A program made the position numbers and the translations under genes. 64,000 bases of DNA from Lentilitoribacter sp039986595 (GTDB lineage: Bacteria > Pseudomonadota > Alphaproteobacteria > Rhizobiales > Rhizobiaceae): assembly GCA_039986595.1 (NCBI GenBank), contig JBDWQJ010000010.1, positions 62,001 through 126,000 of the forward strand, written 5' to 3'. This document shows, piece by piece, positions 8,564 to 17,214 of this stretch (position 1 is its first letter; the number at the start of each line of letters is the position of its first letter). The notes beneath the pieces were generated by a model. That model made no database searches and had not been told where the DNA came from. It worked only from the letters and a program-made list of their open reading frames with translations.

Positions 8564-9400
8564 ATGGTTGAAGTTCGTGGAATTGAATTCCAAGCAAACA
8601 CAGATAACGATATGGGGATTGAGTTTTATAATCTCAGCCATAGATATGGTTTTCAGTGTCCAAACTGGCCTTATTTTAAAGATGTCGCCATTGAGCGTAA
8701 GCACTATATGGCAAAGTCTGGTGTGCTTAGTCAGACGATCACAACAACAATGCATGTAACCACGCATATTGATGCGCCAGCGCATGTGGTCCCAGGAACG
8801 CCGTTTATTGATGAAGTTCCATTACCGCATTTCTTTGGTTCAGGGTTGGTTGTTTCCATTCCTAAAAAGAAGTGGGAGCCAATCACAGCGGATGATTTGG
8901 AGAAAGCTTGTGGTCATGCGATCCGTAAAAATGATGTCTTGATCATCAATACAGGTTGGCACAAACAATATGAGGATGGCGATTATTTTGCTTATTGTCC
9001 TGGTCTTGTTTCTTCTGCTGCTGATTGGATGGTTGAAAAGGGCATTAAGGTTGTTGGTCACGACACTCAAGCCAATGATCACCCATTGGCTACTGCAATT
9101 GGTCCGCAGCGTAATGGTCCGATTTTGCCGCATCTTGAAGATGAGTACACAGAATGGTCCGGTGGTCGAAACTGGAAAGACGATTTCCCAGAGTGGGAAC
9201 CTGTGCACAATAAGCTGTTCAGCAACGGTATTCTAGGTATCGAAAATGTTGGTGGTGATTTGGATGCTATCACTGGCAAACGTTGCACATTCGCGTTCTT
9301 CCCTTGGAATTGGGATCGCGGGGATGGATGTATTATCCGTCTTGTTGCGATGATCGACAAGGGCCAGGGCTACCGCATTGAAGCGGGTGAAAACTTCTAA
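8564..9400 (+). CDS. Cyclase-family metal-dependent hydrolase (KynB / isatin hydrolase-like)
   Basis: The start is the ATG at 8564, six bases after a strong GGAGGAG (8551-8557); an upstream GTG in frame overlaps that site and is rejected. The 278-residue product carries the cyclase (PF04199-type) metal motif HxTTHxDxPxH: H64, H68, D70, H74 in HVTTHIDAPAH. Family members hydrolyse amide or lactam bonds, such as N-formylkynurenine, isatin or related cyclic amides, using divalent metal. It opens a long operon with a cupin, an SDR, a dehydrogenase and a Liv transporter, so it probably acts on the imported compound or an early intermediate. No signal peptide is visible, so it is cytoplasmic. The exact substrate is unknown. 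Confidence 0.85.
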   Translation: MVEVRGIEFQANTDNDMGIEFYNLSHRYGFQCPNWPYFKDVAIERKHYMAKSGVLSQTITTTMHVTTHIDAPAHVVPGTPFIDEVPLPHFFGSGLVVSIPKKKWEPITADDLEKACGHAIRKNDVLIINTGWHKQYEDGDYFAYCPGLVSSAADWMVEKGIKVVGHDTQANDHPLATAIGPQRNGPILPHLEDEYTEWSGGRNWKDDFPEWEPVHNKLFSNGILGIENVGGDLDAITGKRCTFAFFPWNWDRGDGCIIRLVAMIDKGQGYRIEAGENF

Positions 9401-9477
9401 ATAAAAGATAACATCAGAACGCGGGTTAGGTCGCGCGTTCTGATTAATAGTTTGCACTGCTTTGGGAGGAGAACGTC

Positions 9478-9822
9478 GTGCTGTTGAAACGTTTTGAAGA
9501 TGCTGAGACTTATGAAGCACCAAATCATTTTGGTGTGACAGGATTACGCCTGCAAGGATTTGAAGAGGGTGGACCAGAAAATCAATGGATTGGTCTTAGC
9601 CAGTTTCTACCTAATGGCGGTGCAGGACCGGATTCAACACCATTTGAAAAAGTCTATGTCGTTCTCGATGGTGAGATGACCGTCATTGTCGATGACCAAG
9701 AAACCGTTCTTAAAAAATACGATAGCTGCACGATTGCACCCAATGAAGTGCGTAAAATTGAAAATCGTTCCAACCTGGTTTGCACCATGCTGGTTGTCAT
9801 TCCATATCCACCGGAGGCTTAA
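9478..9822 (+). CDS. Small cupin-domain protein
   Basis: A 114-residue single-domain cupin. The start is GTG at 9478, preceded by GGGAGGAG. The beta-barrel motif appears as VYVVLDGEMTVIVDDQETVLKKYDSCTIAP (two strand blocks, the second ending in the proline that marks cupin motif 2). The usual histidines of cupin motif 1 are mostly absent (PFEKVYVVLDGE rather than HxHxxxxE), so metal binding is doubtful. Small cupins in catabolic operons act as isomerases, decarboxylase helpers or ligand-binding proteins. It lies between the cyclase-family hydrolase and an SDR and probably handles the same compound. No reaction is assigned. Confidence 0.8.
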   Translation: MLLKRFEDAETYEAPNHFGVTGLRLQGFEEGGPENQWIGLSQFLPNGGAGPDSTPFEKVYVVLDGEMTVIVDDQETVLKKYDSCTIAPNEVRKIENRSNLVCTMLVVIPYPPEA

Positions 9823-9823
9823 A

Positions 9824-10618
9824 ATGAGCATTACCGATCCACTTTCAATGTTTGATATCAAGGGTAAAGTTGCTCTTATTACCGGTGCTTCTGGCGCTTT
9901 TGGCATGGTTGCTGCTCGCGTATTAGCGGGCGCGGGGTGTAAACTTGCACTTGCTGCGGGTTCAAAAGAGGCGTTATCAGAAATAGCTAAAGAATGCCGG
10001 GATGCCGGTGCTGAAGTATTAGAGATTAATGCGCGTCCAAGTGATGCTGATGCGTGCGCTGACATGGTTGAACAAACTGCAAATGAACTTGGTTCGCTTG
10101 ATATTTTAGTCGTGGCATCTGGTATGAATAAAGTTGCCATGATCGAAGACATGGAACCTGAAACGTTTACATCCGTCATTGATGCAAACGTTACTCAAAG
10201 CTGGCTTATCTCCCAAGCAGCAACACGGCAAATGAAAGCGCAGGGGAAGGGTGGTAAGATCGTTCTCGTCTCGTCGGCTAGGGGACTTCTTGGCCACCCA
10301 GCTGGTTACACAGCATATTGCGCTTCTAAAGCTGCTGTTGATGGTATTACAAAGGCCTTGGGTTGTGAGCTTGGGCCAACGGGCATTACTGTCAACGCGA
10401 TCGCCCCAACGGTATTCCGATCTCCACTCACATCGTGGATGTTTGAAGATACGGAAAAAGCAAAAGCCGTTCGTTCAGGATTTTTAGCGCGTGTTCCAAA
10501 GGGACGTTTGGGGGAACCTGAAGATCTTTCCGGCCCATTGTTGTTCTTAGCATCAAAAGCATCTGAGTTTTACACCGGGCATGTTTTATATGCAGATGGC
10601 GGATATACGGCAGGTTAA
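9824..10618 (+). CDS. Short-chain dehydrogenase/reductase (SDR)
   Basis: Start at the ATG at 9824, directly after the cupin stop, with GGAGG at 9813-9817; a longer in-frame extension runs through the cupin gene and is rejected. The 264-residue classical SDR has TGASGAFG at 20-27 (dinucleotide site), a serine pair at 150-151 and YCASK (Y165, K169) as the catalytic residues. The C-terminal YADGGYTAG is typical. It oxidises or reduces a hydroxyl/keto group with NAD(P). Its stop overlaps the start of the next dehydrogenase by one base, so the two oxidoreductases are translationally coupled and may act in sequence. Confidence 0.92.
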   Translation: MSITDPLSMFDIKGKVALITGASGAFGMVAARVLAGAGCKLALAAGSKEALSEIAKECRDAGAEVLEINARPSDADACADMVEQTANELGSLDILVVASGMNKVAMIEDMEPETFTSVIDANVTQSWLISQAATRQMKAQGKGGKIVLVSSARGLLGHPAGYTAYCASKAAVDGITKALGCELGPTGITVNAIAPTVFRSPLTSWMFEDTEKAKAVRSGFLARVPKGRLGEPEDLSGPLLFLASKASEFYTGHVLYADGGYTAG

Positions 10619-11547
10619 TGATGAGCAATATCTATAACGTTGCAATTATTGGAGCCGGGTTGATGGGGCATGGAATTGCCTTAACGCTCGCGCGCGCTGG
10701 GCATAGTGTTATCATTTATGACCCCATGGAAGATGCGCGCAACAGCGTACATGCTCGTATTGCAAATAGCATGGACCTCATGGGGCTTGATCCGAATGAG
10801 ACGTCCAACGCGATTGCTAAAATTACAACGCGCGATACAATTGCAAGCAGCGTTAGACGCGCAGATATTGTTTTTGAAGCTGCGCCTGAAAAATTGGAAT
10901 TAAAGCAATCCATTTTTGCAGAGGTTGAAACCCATGCCCCAAAAACATGTATTTTGGCGTCCAACACATCGGTTATGCCGATCACAAAAATCATGTCGCA
11001 ATTGCGGCATAAGTCTCGCGCTTTAGGTACACATTGGTGGAACCCGCCGCATATGATCCCGTTAGTCGAAGTCATCAATACCGAATGGACGGATCAGCGG
11101 TTTGCTGAGCAAATGATGGTGTTGCTTAAAGATATTGGCAAAACGCCTGTTTTGGTGAAAAAAGATGTGCCGGGCTTTATTGGTAATCGTTTGCAGCATG
11201 CACTTTGGCGAGAAGCGATTAGCTTAGTAGAAAACGGTATTTGTGATGCGCAAGCGGTTGATACCGTTGTTAAATCAAGTTTCGGGCGCAGGTTATCTGT
11301 TTTAGGCCCGCTTGAGAATGCTGACTTAGTCGGCACAGATTTGACCCTCGATATTCACAATAATGTTTTGTTCGATTTGGAGAGCGAACCAAAGCCATCT
11401 CCATATCTTGAGGCGTTGGTAGAAGAGGGCAAACTTGGCATGAAATCAGGAGAGGGTTTTCAGTCATGGTCAGAGGCAGAAGCTGCGGAAGTACGCGAGC
11501 GTGTTGCCAGTCATCTTAAAAAATTAGACGGGATTTTAACCGACTAG
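10618..11547 (+). CDS. 3-hydroxyacyl-CoA dehydrogenase-family protein (carnitine dehydrogenase / lambda-crystallin type)
   Basis: A 309-residue protein with the N-terminal NAD site AIIGAGLMGHGIALTLARAG (GxGxxG), the ASNTS active-site region, GTHWWNPPHMIPLVEV, and a C-terminal helical domain starting KDVPGFIGNRLQHAL. The length (about 310) and single C-terminal domain fit the short family that includes L-carnitine dehydrogenase and L-gulonate dehydrogenase rather than the fused FadB type. It would oxidise a 3-hydroxy acid to a 3-keto acid. That product class is exactly what the BKACE enzyme in the same operon cleaves, which makes these two steps consecutive by inference. An adjacent ATG at 10621 is an equally possible start. 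Confidence 0.88.
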   Translation: MMSNIYNVAIIGAGLMGHGIALTLARAGHSVIIYDPMEDARNSVHARIANSMDLMGLDPNETSNAIAKITTRDTIASSVRRADIVFEAAPEKLELKQSIFAEVETHAPKTCILASNTSVMPITKIMSQLRHKSRALGTHWWNPPHMIPLVEVINTEWTDQRFAEQMMVLLKDIGKTPVLVKKDVPGFIGNRLQHALWREAISLVENGICDAQAVDTVVKSSFGRRLSVLGPLENADLVGTDLTLDIHNNVLFDLESEPKPSPYLEALVEEGKLGMKSGEGFQSWSEAEAAEVRERVASHLKKLDGILTD

Positions 11548-11577
11548 TTTCTTGGAGTTTTAAAAGGGAGAAGGAAA

Positions 11578-12867
11578 ATGAAGAAGAGTAAATCAAGTGT
11601 ATCGAGCAATGTGACACGACGTAAATTTATTACTGCCAGCGCCGGAATTCTTGCTGCGCCTGCTATTTTGAATATCACGAAGGCCTATGCTGCTAATCCA
11701 ACTCTTAAAATCGGACATGTCAGCCCGCGCACTGGCCCATTGGCTGGTTTTGCTGAAGCTGATGATTATGTTTTGGAAGCAATTGCAAAGACGTTTGCTG
11801 CTGGTCTTGAAAACAATGGTAAGTCTTGGAATATTGAGATCATCTCTAAAGATGGTCAATCTAATCCAAACCGTGCTGCGGAAGTTGCTGCCGATCTTAT
11901 CTTAAGCGACGAAGTTGACATCATGGTCGCAGCTTCCACGCCTGAAATTGTAAATCCTGTATCAGATCAGTGTGAATTAAACGAAGTGCCGTGTATCACA
12001 ACCGATTGTCCGTGGCAGCCATATTTCTTTGGACGTAACGGTGTTCCTGGAACTGGTTTTGAAAACACCTATCACTTCTTCTGGGGGCTGGAAGATGTCA
12101 TCGCTGCGTTCTTGTCGATGTGGGATAAAAGTGGCGCTAAGAAAACTGTTGGCGGGTTATTCCCCAATGATGCAGATGGTAACGCTTGGGGTGACGCTGA
12201 ACTTGGTCTACCAAAACCGCTCGCAGCAGCAGGTTATGATCTGATCGATCCAGGCAGATACCAACCACTATCGGATGATTTTTCAAACCAAATTGCAGCC
12301 TTTAAAGAAGCAGGTTGTGAGATGGTGACGGGTAATATGATCCCGCCGGATTTTGCAACATTCTGGGCACAATGTGCGCAACAGAACTTTAATCCAAAGG
12401 TCGTAACCATTGGTAAAGCGTTGTTGTTCCCATCTGTGATTGAATCGCTTGGAGAACGTGGTAACGGATTGTCATCTGAAGTCTGGTGGTCACCCGCACA
12501 TCCGTTCTCATCATCGCTCACAGGTGCAAGTGCTAAAGACTTGGCAGAAGGTTATACAGCGGCGACCGGACGTCCATGGACGCAGCCAATCGGCTTTAAA
12601 CATGCATTGTTTGAAGTTGCAGCTGATGTGATCAAGCGCTCGGAGGATCTAGAAGATCCAGCGGCAATCGTTGAAGCGATCAAATCATCGAACGTTGATA
12701 CAATTGTTGGCAATGTAAATTGGGCAAATGGTCCGATTAACAATGTAACCAAAACGCCTCTTGTTGCTGGTCAGTGGCAAAAAGATGGCGATGGCATGGA
12801 TCTTAAGATCGTTGCCAATGAAACGGCGCCCGAAATCCCGCTTACTGGTGAACTGTTCACTTTGTAA
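11578..12867 (+). CDS. Liv-type ABC transporter substrate-binding protein, Tat-exported
   Basis: A 429-residue periplasmic binding protein. The N-terminus has a twin-arginine motif (TRRKFI) followed by a hydrophobic stretch and cleavage near KAYA-AN, so export of a folded protein by Tat is likely. The mature part is of the Peripla_BP_6 / LivJ type (LKIGHVSPRTGPLAGF, RAAEVAADLILSDEVDI). The family binds branched-chain amino acids but also amides, aromatic acids and other carboxylates. It is followed by all four remaining components of the transporter. A good Shine-Dalgarno (GGGAGAAGG) precedes the ATG. A strong hairpin lies just after its stop codon. Confidence 0.93.
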   Translation: MKKSKSSVSSNVTRRKFITASAGILAAPAILNITKAYAANPTLKIGHVSPRTGPLAGFAEADDYVLEAIAKTFAAGLENNGKSWNIEIISKDGQSNPNRAAEVAADLILSDEVDIMVAASTPEIVNPVSDQCELNEVPCITTDCPWQPYFFGRNGVPGTGFENTYHFFWGLEDVIAAFLSMWDKSGAKKTVGGLFPNDADGNAWGDAELGLPKPLAAAGYDLIDPGRYQPLSDDFSNQIAAFKEAGCEMVTGNMIPPDFATFWAQCAQQNFNPKVVTIGKALLFPSVIESLGERGNGLSSEVWWSPAHPFSSSLTGASAKDLAEGYTAATGRPWTQPIGFKHALFEVAADVIKRSEDLEDPAAIVEAIKSSNVDTIVGNVNWANGPINNVTKTPLVAGQWQKDGDGMDLKIVANETAPEIPLTGELFTL

Positions 12868-12882
12868 CGCAAACATTTTTAA

Positions 12883-12910
12883 AACCCGGCATCAATATTG
12901 CTGCCGGGTT
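12883..12910 (+). other. Intercistronic hairpin after the Liv binding-protein gene
   Basis: A perfect 9-base inverted repeat, AACCCGGCA (12883-12891) and TGCCGGGTT (12902-12910), sits between the binding-protein gene and the ATPase gene. No T-run follows, so it is more likely an mRNA-stabilising or partial-attenuation element than a full terminator. Confidence 0.7.
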
Positions 12911-12931
12911 GAGGAATTTAAAGGATTTGAT

Positions 12932-13660
12932 GTGTCTTCAATTCTGCAGCTAAAAAACGTGACTAAATCATTCGGAGCCGTTGTTGTTGCCGATGATATG
13001 ACCTTTGATTTGCAAGAAGGTCAGGCTTTGGGGGTTATTGGACCAAACGGTGCTGGTAAGACCTCGATGTTTAATCTCATCACAGGAATGCTATCCGCTA
13101 ACAGCGGCAATATCATATTTGATGGTGTTGATATTACAAAACAAAGCGCTGCAAAACGTTGTCGGGCAGGGCTTGCACGCAGCTTTCAGGTGCCCCAACC
13201 CTTTAGCGGAATGACCGTATTTGAAAACGCGCTTGTTGCTGCAACACAAGCTGCGGGTCTTGATGGCAAAGCAGCTGACGATTTTTGTCTTGAGGTGATT
13301 GAGCAAACAGGGTTAATCGCCAAAGCCAATGTGCTTGCTGGTAAACTCACACTGCTCGAACGCAAGCGGTTAGAGTTAACCCGTGCGCTATGTGCCAAAC
13401 CTAAATTGCTTTTATTGGATGAAATTGCCGGTGGATTGACCGAGGCTGAATGTCATTCATTGGTTGAGACAATTACCAAAATCCATAAATCAGGCGTGTC
13501 TATCATTTGGATTGAACATGTCGTGCACGCGCTGCTCGCTGTTGTTGATCGTTTGATTGTGATCGATTTTGGCAAAAAGATCGCAGAGGGCGAGCCGAAA
13601 GCAATCATGAGAAGTGCTGAAGTTCAGGAAATTTATTTGGGGATAGAAGCTGATGCTTAA
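12932..13660 (+). CDS. Liv-type ABC transporter ATPase (LivG-like)
   Basis: The start is GTG at 12932 with AAGGA at 12921-12925; the longer in-frame extension runs back into the binding-protein gene and is rejected. The 242-residue ATPase has Walker A GPNGAGKTS, Walker B LLLLDEIAGGL and an H-loop WIEHVV. The ABC signature is unusual: where LivG proteins have LS(Y/L)GQ(Q)RRLE, this one reads LTLLERKRLE, so the serine-glycine-glutamine core is missing. It should pair with the LivF-like subunit, whose signature is normal, giving a transporter with one degenerate ATP site. Its stop overlaps the next gene by eight bases. Confidence 0.92.
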   Translation: MSSILQLKNVTKSFGAVVVADDMTFDLQEGQALGVIGPNGAGKTSMFNLITGMLSANSGNIIFDGVDITKQSAAKRCRAGLARSFQVPQPFSGMTVFENALVAATQAAGLDGKAADDFCLEVIEQTGLIAKANVLAGKLTLLERKRLELTRALCAKPKLLLLDEIAGGLTEAECHSLVETITKIHKSGVSIIWIEHVVHALLAVVDRLIVIDFGKKIAEGEPKAIMRSAEVQEIYLGIEADA

Positions 13661-14372
13661 GACGAATTCCCAACCCATTTTACAGATGTCATCCCTCAAT
13701 GCGCATTATGGCGATTTTCAAGCAATTTATGGCTTGGATATGGAAGTCCAAGAAGGTGAAGTCTTAGCAATTATCGGCGCTAATGGAGCGGGTAAATCAA
13801 CCTTGATGCGTTCGGTATGCGGCTTGATTGATAATGAAGCCAACCAAGTTAAATATCGCGGGCAAAACATTGGAAACCTTCGCGCAGATCAAGTTGCAAA
13901 ACTGGGGATCGCATTGGTGCCGGAAGGTCGGCAATTGTTTCCTTCACTTTCTGTCGAAGAAAACCTTTTGATTGGTGGGCAAATTGGCCGGGAAGGTGTT
14001 TGGTCGCTAAACCGCGTGTTTGAACTTTTTCCAATTTTAAAAGAACGCCGGAATGTCCCTTCAACAGCTTTGTCCGGAGGTCAACAGCAGATGGTGGCGA
14101 TTGGTCGGGCGCTGATGTCAAATCCAGACCTTTTGTTGATGGATGAGATCAGCCTGGGGCTTGCCCCGGTGATCATCAAAACAATTTACGATGCACTTCC
14201 AGGCATTATCGATGATGGCATGAGCGTCATCATTGTTGAGCAAGATATAACAAAAGCTCTTTCGGTGTCATCCCGCGTTTACTGCCTTCAAGAAGGTCGC
14301 GTATCGCTAGAAGGGCAATCGTCTACAGTTAGTCGCGAAGATATTTCACGCGCATATTTTGGAATGGAATAA
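13653..14372 (+). CDS. Liv-type ABC transporter ATPase (LivF-like)
   Basis: A 239-residue ATPase with all canonical elements: Walker A GANGAGKST, signature LSGGQQQMVAIGRAL, Walker B LLLMDEISLGLAP, and H-loop-type IIVEQD in place of histidine, as is normal for LivF. It overlaps the upstream ATPase gene by eight bases and is followed two bases later by the first permease, so expression is coupled. It forms the heterodimeric motor of the importer with the LivG-like protein, on the cytoplasmic face. Confidence 0.93.
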   Translation: MLKTNSQPILQMSSLNAHYGDFQAIYGLDMEVQEGEVLAIIGANGAGKSTLMRSVCGLIDNEANQVKYRGQNIGNLRADQVAKLGIALVPEGRQLFPSLSVEENLLIGGQIGREGVWSLNRVFELFPILKERRNVPSTALSGGQQQMVAIGRALMSNPDLLLMDEISLGLAPVIIKTIYDALPGIIDDGMSVIIVEQDITKALSVSSRVYCLQEGRVSLEGQSSTVSREDISRAYFGME

Positions 14373-14374
14373 GC

Positions 14375-15235
14375 ATGGATTGGATAAATGCAATTATTCA
14401 AGGCACCTTGTTGGGTGGTCTTTATGCATTATTTGCCGCAGGGTTGTCTTTGATCTTTGGCGTGATGCGACTTGTAAATATTGCCCATGGCGATCTCATC
14501 GTTTTAGGTGCTTATCTTGGTTTAAGTACAACGTTGTTATTGGGTATCCATCCGCTCGTTGCGTTGCTAATCGTAGTGCCGTTGATGGCTGGGATTGGTT
14601 ATGTCTTGCAACGCGGTATCTTAAACCAGACGCTTGGTATAGATATCTTGCCGCCACTTCTAGTGACATTTGGATTGTCTGTGATCATTCAAAATGGCTT
14701 GCTTGAATTATATACCGCTGATCCGCAAAAAATGAATGCAGGTAGTTTGGAAATAGCAAGTGTGCCTTTGGGTAGCTTATCTGTTGGTGTGCTTCCGCTG
14801 CTTACATTTATAATTGCTGTTGTTGTAATCGGTGGTTTGCAATGGATATTTTACCGCACAGCGCTTGGTCGTGCATTTCGAGCGGTGTCCGATAATCAAG
14901 ATATTGCGCAATTAATGGGTCTTAATCGCCGCCATATTTATGGACTTGCTATGGCGCTTGCGCTCGCGGTGACCGCAGTTGCCGCAATTCTCTTAGGTAT
15001 TCGCACTAGCTTTGATCCATCGATTGGTGGTGGACGCCTAATCTTTGGATTTGAAGCGGTGATCATTGGTGGCCTTGGAAATATATGGGGCACGCTAGTT
15101 GGCGGTGTCATATTGGGTGTTGCGCAAACAGTTGGCGCCAATATCAATCCAGGTTGGCAGCTCCTATCCGGCCATATCGTATTTCTCATCATTCTCGCCA
15201 TTCGACCAAATGGCCTTTTCCCTAAGGTGAACTAA
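14375..15235 (+). CDS. Liv-type ABC transporter permease (LivH-like)
   Basis: A 286-residue integral membrane protein with about eight hydrophobic spans. The N-terminal GTLLGGLYALFAAGLSLIFG and the following RLVNIAHGDLIVLGAYLG are LivH hallmarks; GFEAVIIGGLGNIWGTLVGG is the conserved cytoplasmic loop contacting the ATPase. The stop overlaps the start of the LivM-like gene by one base. It forms half of the transport channel for the compound captured by the Tat-exported binding protein. Confidence 0.93.
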   Translation: MDWINAIIQGTLLGGLYALFAAGLSLIFGVMRLVNIAHGDLIVLGAYLGLSTTLLLGIHPLVALLIVVPLMAGIGYVLQRGILNQTLGIDILPPLLVTFGLSVIIQNGLLELYTADPQKMNAGSLEIASVPLGSLSVGVLPLLTFIIAVVVIGGLQWIFYRTALGRAFRAVSDNQDIAQLMGLNRRHIYGLAMALALAVTAVAAILLGIRTSFDPSIGGGRLIFGFEAVIIGGLGNIWGTLVGGVILGVAQTVGANINPGWQLLSGHIVFLIILAIRPNGLFPKVN

Positions 15236-16254
15236 TGGCTGACACTACTTTTCAAATAAAAAGATCAAATAACGCCAGTCGTATCATCGCAGTCTTGGGT
15301 GTTTTTGTTTTGGTCTTATTAATTGCAGCTCCATATTGGGCAGGGCGTGCTGATATGCGCTTGTTGGGCGAGTTGTTCCTTTACTTAGCACTCGCAAGTC
15401 TGTGGAACTTAATGGCTGGCTATGCAGGACTTGTATCTGTTGGCCAGCAGGCCTTTGTTGGATTTGGCGGTTATATGCTCTTTGCTCTGACCTTGTTTGC
15501 AGGATTTCATCCTTTAGTGGCGATCGGCGTTTCAGGCATATTGGGTGCGTTGATTTCTCTGCCAGTTGCCTTGCTAGTCTTTAGATTACAAGGTGCATAT
15601 TTTGCCATTGGTACGTGGGTTATTGCAGAAGTATTTCGCTTGTCATTTGCGCAAATCAGTGCCCTTGGTGGAGGTTCAGGTTCCTCGCTTCCTATTGCAA
15701 TCGTGAAATCGCTTTCAAGTAGCCGTTCTGGACGCGAAGCATTAAGTTACTGGTTAGCTCTTGGCGCAGCGTTAGCGGTGATTGCAGTGGTGTACTTCTT
15801 CTTGCGCTCTAAGAGAGGGTTAGCGCTCACTGCTATCCGCGATAATGAAACTGCAGCGAAATCACTCGGTATTGATATCTGGTGGAACAAATTTACAGTT
15901 TATGTCACAACGTCTGCGTTAACGGCGGTCATTGGCTCTATCATCTTTTTGCAAAAGCTAAGGATTTCCCCCGATGCTGCATTTTCCGTCAATGACTGGA
16001 CAGCATTTGTCATCTTCATCGTTGTGATTGGCGGCATTGGAACGATCGAAGGCCCGATTATTGGTACATTGATATTCTTTGCGCTGAGAGAGACGCTAGC
16101 CGACCTTGGGACTATCTACCTTATGGTTTTAGGACTGGTTGCCATTATTGTGATGCTCAAAGCACCACAGGGTGTTTGGGGCTTTGTACGATCACGTTTC
16201 AATTTACAATTATTCCCATTAGACCGCCGCGTTGTGCGCTCTAAAGAAGACTAG
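15235..16254 (+). CDS. Liv-type ABC transporter permease (LivM-like)
   Basis: A 339-residue membrane protein with about nine to ten spans. LAGYAGLVSVGQQAFVGFGGY is the LivM signature, and VVIGGIGTIEGPIIGTLIFF is the conserved loop. RGLALTAIRDNETAAKSLGID is another standard block. It completes the five-component importer. It ends ten bases before the BKACE start, with AGGAGA (16253-16258) spanning the junction, so the transporter and the cleavage enzyme are on one transcript. Confidence 0.93.
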   Translation: MADTTFQIKRSNNASRIIAVLGVFVLVLLIAAPYWAGRADMRLLGELFLYLALASLWNLMAGYAGLVSVGQQAFVGFGGYMLFALTLFAGFHPLVAIGVSGILGALISLPVALLVFRLQGAYFAIGTWVIAEVFRLSFAQISALGGGSGSSLPIAIVKSLSSSRSGREALSYWLALGAALAVIAVVYFFLRSKRGLALTAIRDNETAAKSLGIDIWWNKFTVYVTTSALTAVIGSIIFLQKLRISPDAAFSVNDWTAFVIFIVVIGGIGTIEGPIIGTLIFFALRETLADLGTIYLMVLGLVAIIVMLKAPQGVWGFVRSRFNLQLFPLDRRVVRSKED

Positions 16255-16264
16255 GAGACAGCTT

Positions 16265-17203
16265 ATGGCGTCAAAACATAAAACTATCATCACTTGCGCT
16301 GTGACAGGAGCAATTCACACACCCACAATGTCTGATGCATTACCATATACGCATGATGATATTGCAAGCCAGGCGATTGAAGCTGCGGAAGCGGGCGCAT
16401 CTATTTTGCACCTTCATGCCAGAGATAACCAAACAGGTGCACCATCGGTTGATATTGCGGATTTTGCAGCGTTTTTACCGCGCGTGAAGCAGGCAACGGA
16501 TGCTGTGATCAATATCTCAACAGGTGGATCGCTAACTTTATCCATCCAAGATCGGATTAAGCCAGCAGCGACATTCAGCGCAGAAATGTGTTCGATGAAT
16601 ATGGGGTCGATGAATTTTTCATTCCACCCGCTGGCAAAACGTTACGGCGATGATGATTGGAAATTTGATTGGGAAAAGGACTATGTTGCAAATTCAGATG
16701 GCAATATCTTCCGCAACACTTTTAAAGACATCAAAGAAGCCGCTGAAACCTTAGCGCCGCACAACATCAAGTTTGAACATGAGTGCTATGATGTCGGGCA
16801 TCTTTATAACTTGAAATTTGGCGTGGATATTGGCCTGTTTAAAGCGCCGATTTTCATTCAGTTCGTGATGGGTATTTTAGGTGGTATTGGTGCTGATATC
16901 GATAATCTGGTCTTTATGAAAAAAACCGCAGACAAGCTATTTGGTGATGATTATCGCTGGTCTATTTTAGCAGCAGGATCTGCGCAAATTCCAATGGCAA
17001 CGACTGCAAGCCAGATGGGCGGCAATGTTCGAGTTGGATTAGAGGATAGTTTGTTTATTCAACGCGGCAAACTAGCTGAATCAAACGCTCAACAGGTGAA
17101 AAAGATACGCCGGATTGTTGAAGAATTGGGGTCTGAAGTTGCAACTCCAGATGAAGCGCGCGAGATATTAGATCTTAAGGGCGGTGATCGGGTGAATTTC
17201 TAA
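16265..17203 (+). CDS. BKACE-family beta-keto acid cleavage enzyme
   Basis: Start at the ATG at 16265 behind AGGAGA; an earlier in-frame start lies inside livM. The 312-residue protein begins with TIITCAVTGAIHTP and has HLHARD with H49 and H51, the zinc ligands of the family founded by 3-keto-5-aminohexanoate cleavage enzyme (Kce). FEHECYDVGHLYNL and GGNVRVGLEDSLF are further family blocks. BKACE enzymes react a beta-keto acid with acetyl-CoA to give acetoacetate or acetoacetyl-CoA plus a shortened partner; dehydrocarnitine and 5-amino-3-oxohexanoate are known substrates. The upstream hydroxyacyl dehydrogenase would supply such a keto acid. The substrate-determining residues were not assigned. 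Confidence 0.92.
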   Translation: MASKHKTIITCAVTGAIHTPTMSDALPYTHDDIASQAIEAAEAGASILHLHARDNQTGAPSVDIADFAAFLPRVKQATDAVINISTGGSLTLSIQDRIKPAATFSAEMCSMNMGSMNFSFHPLAKRYGDDDWKFDWEKDYVANSDGNIFRNTFKDIKEAAETLAPHNIKFEHECYDVGHLYNLKFGVDIGLFKAPIFIQFVMGILGGIGADIDNLVFMKKTADKLFGDDYRWSILAAGSAQIPMATTASQMGGNVRVGLEDSLFIQRGKLAESNAQQVKKIRRIVEELGSEVATPDEAREILDLKGGDRVNF

Positions 17204-17214
17204 GGAGGGCAATC

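Noticed and set aside
9686..9823. N-terminal extension of the SDR gene through the cupin gene
   Set aside because: The ATG at 9824 has GGAGG at correct spacing and gives the normal SDR N-terminus; the extension is the cupin sequence in another frame.
12761..12931. N-terminal extension of the LivG-like ATPase
   Set aside because: It runs through the end of the binding-protein gene and the intercistronic hairpin; GTG at 12932 has a good ribosome binding site and gives the usual ATPase start.
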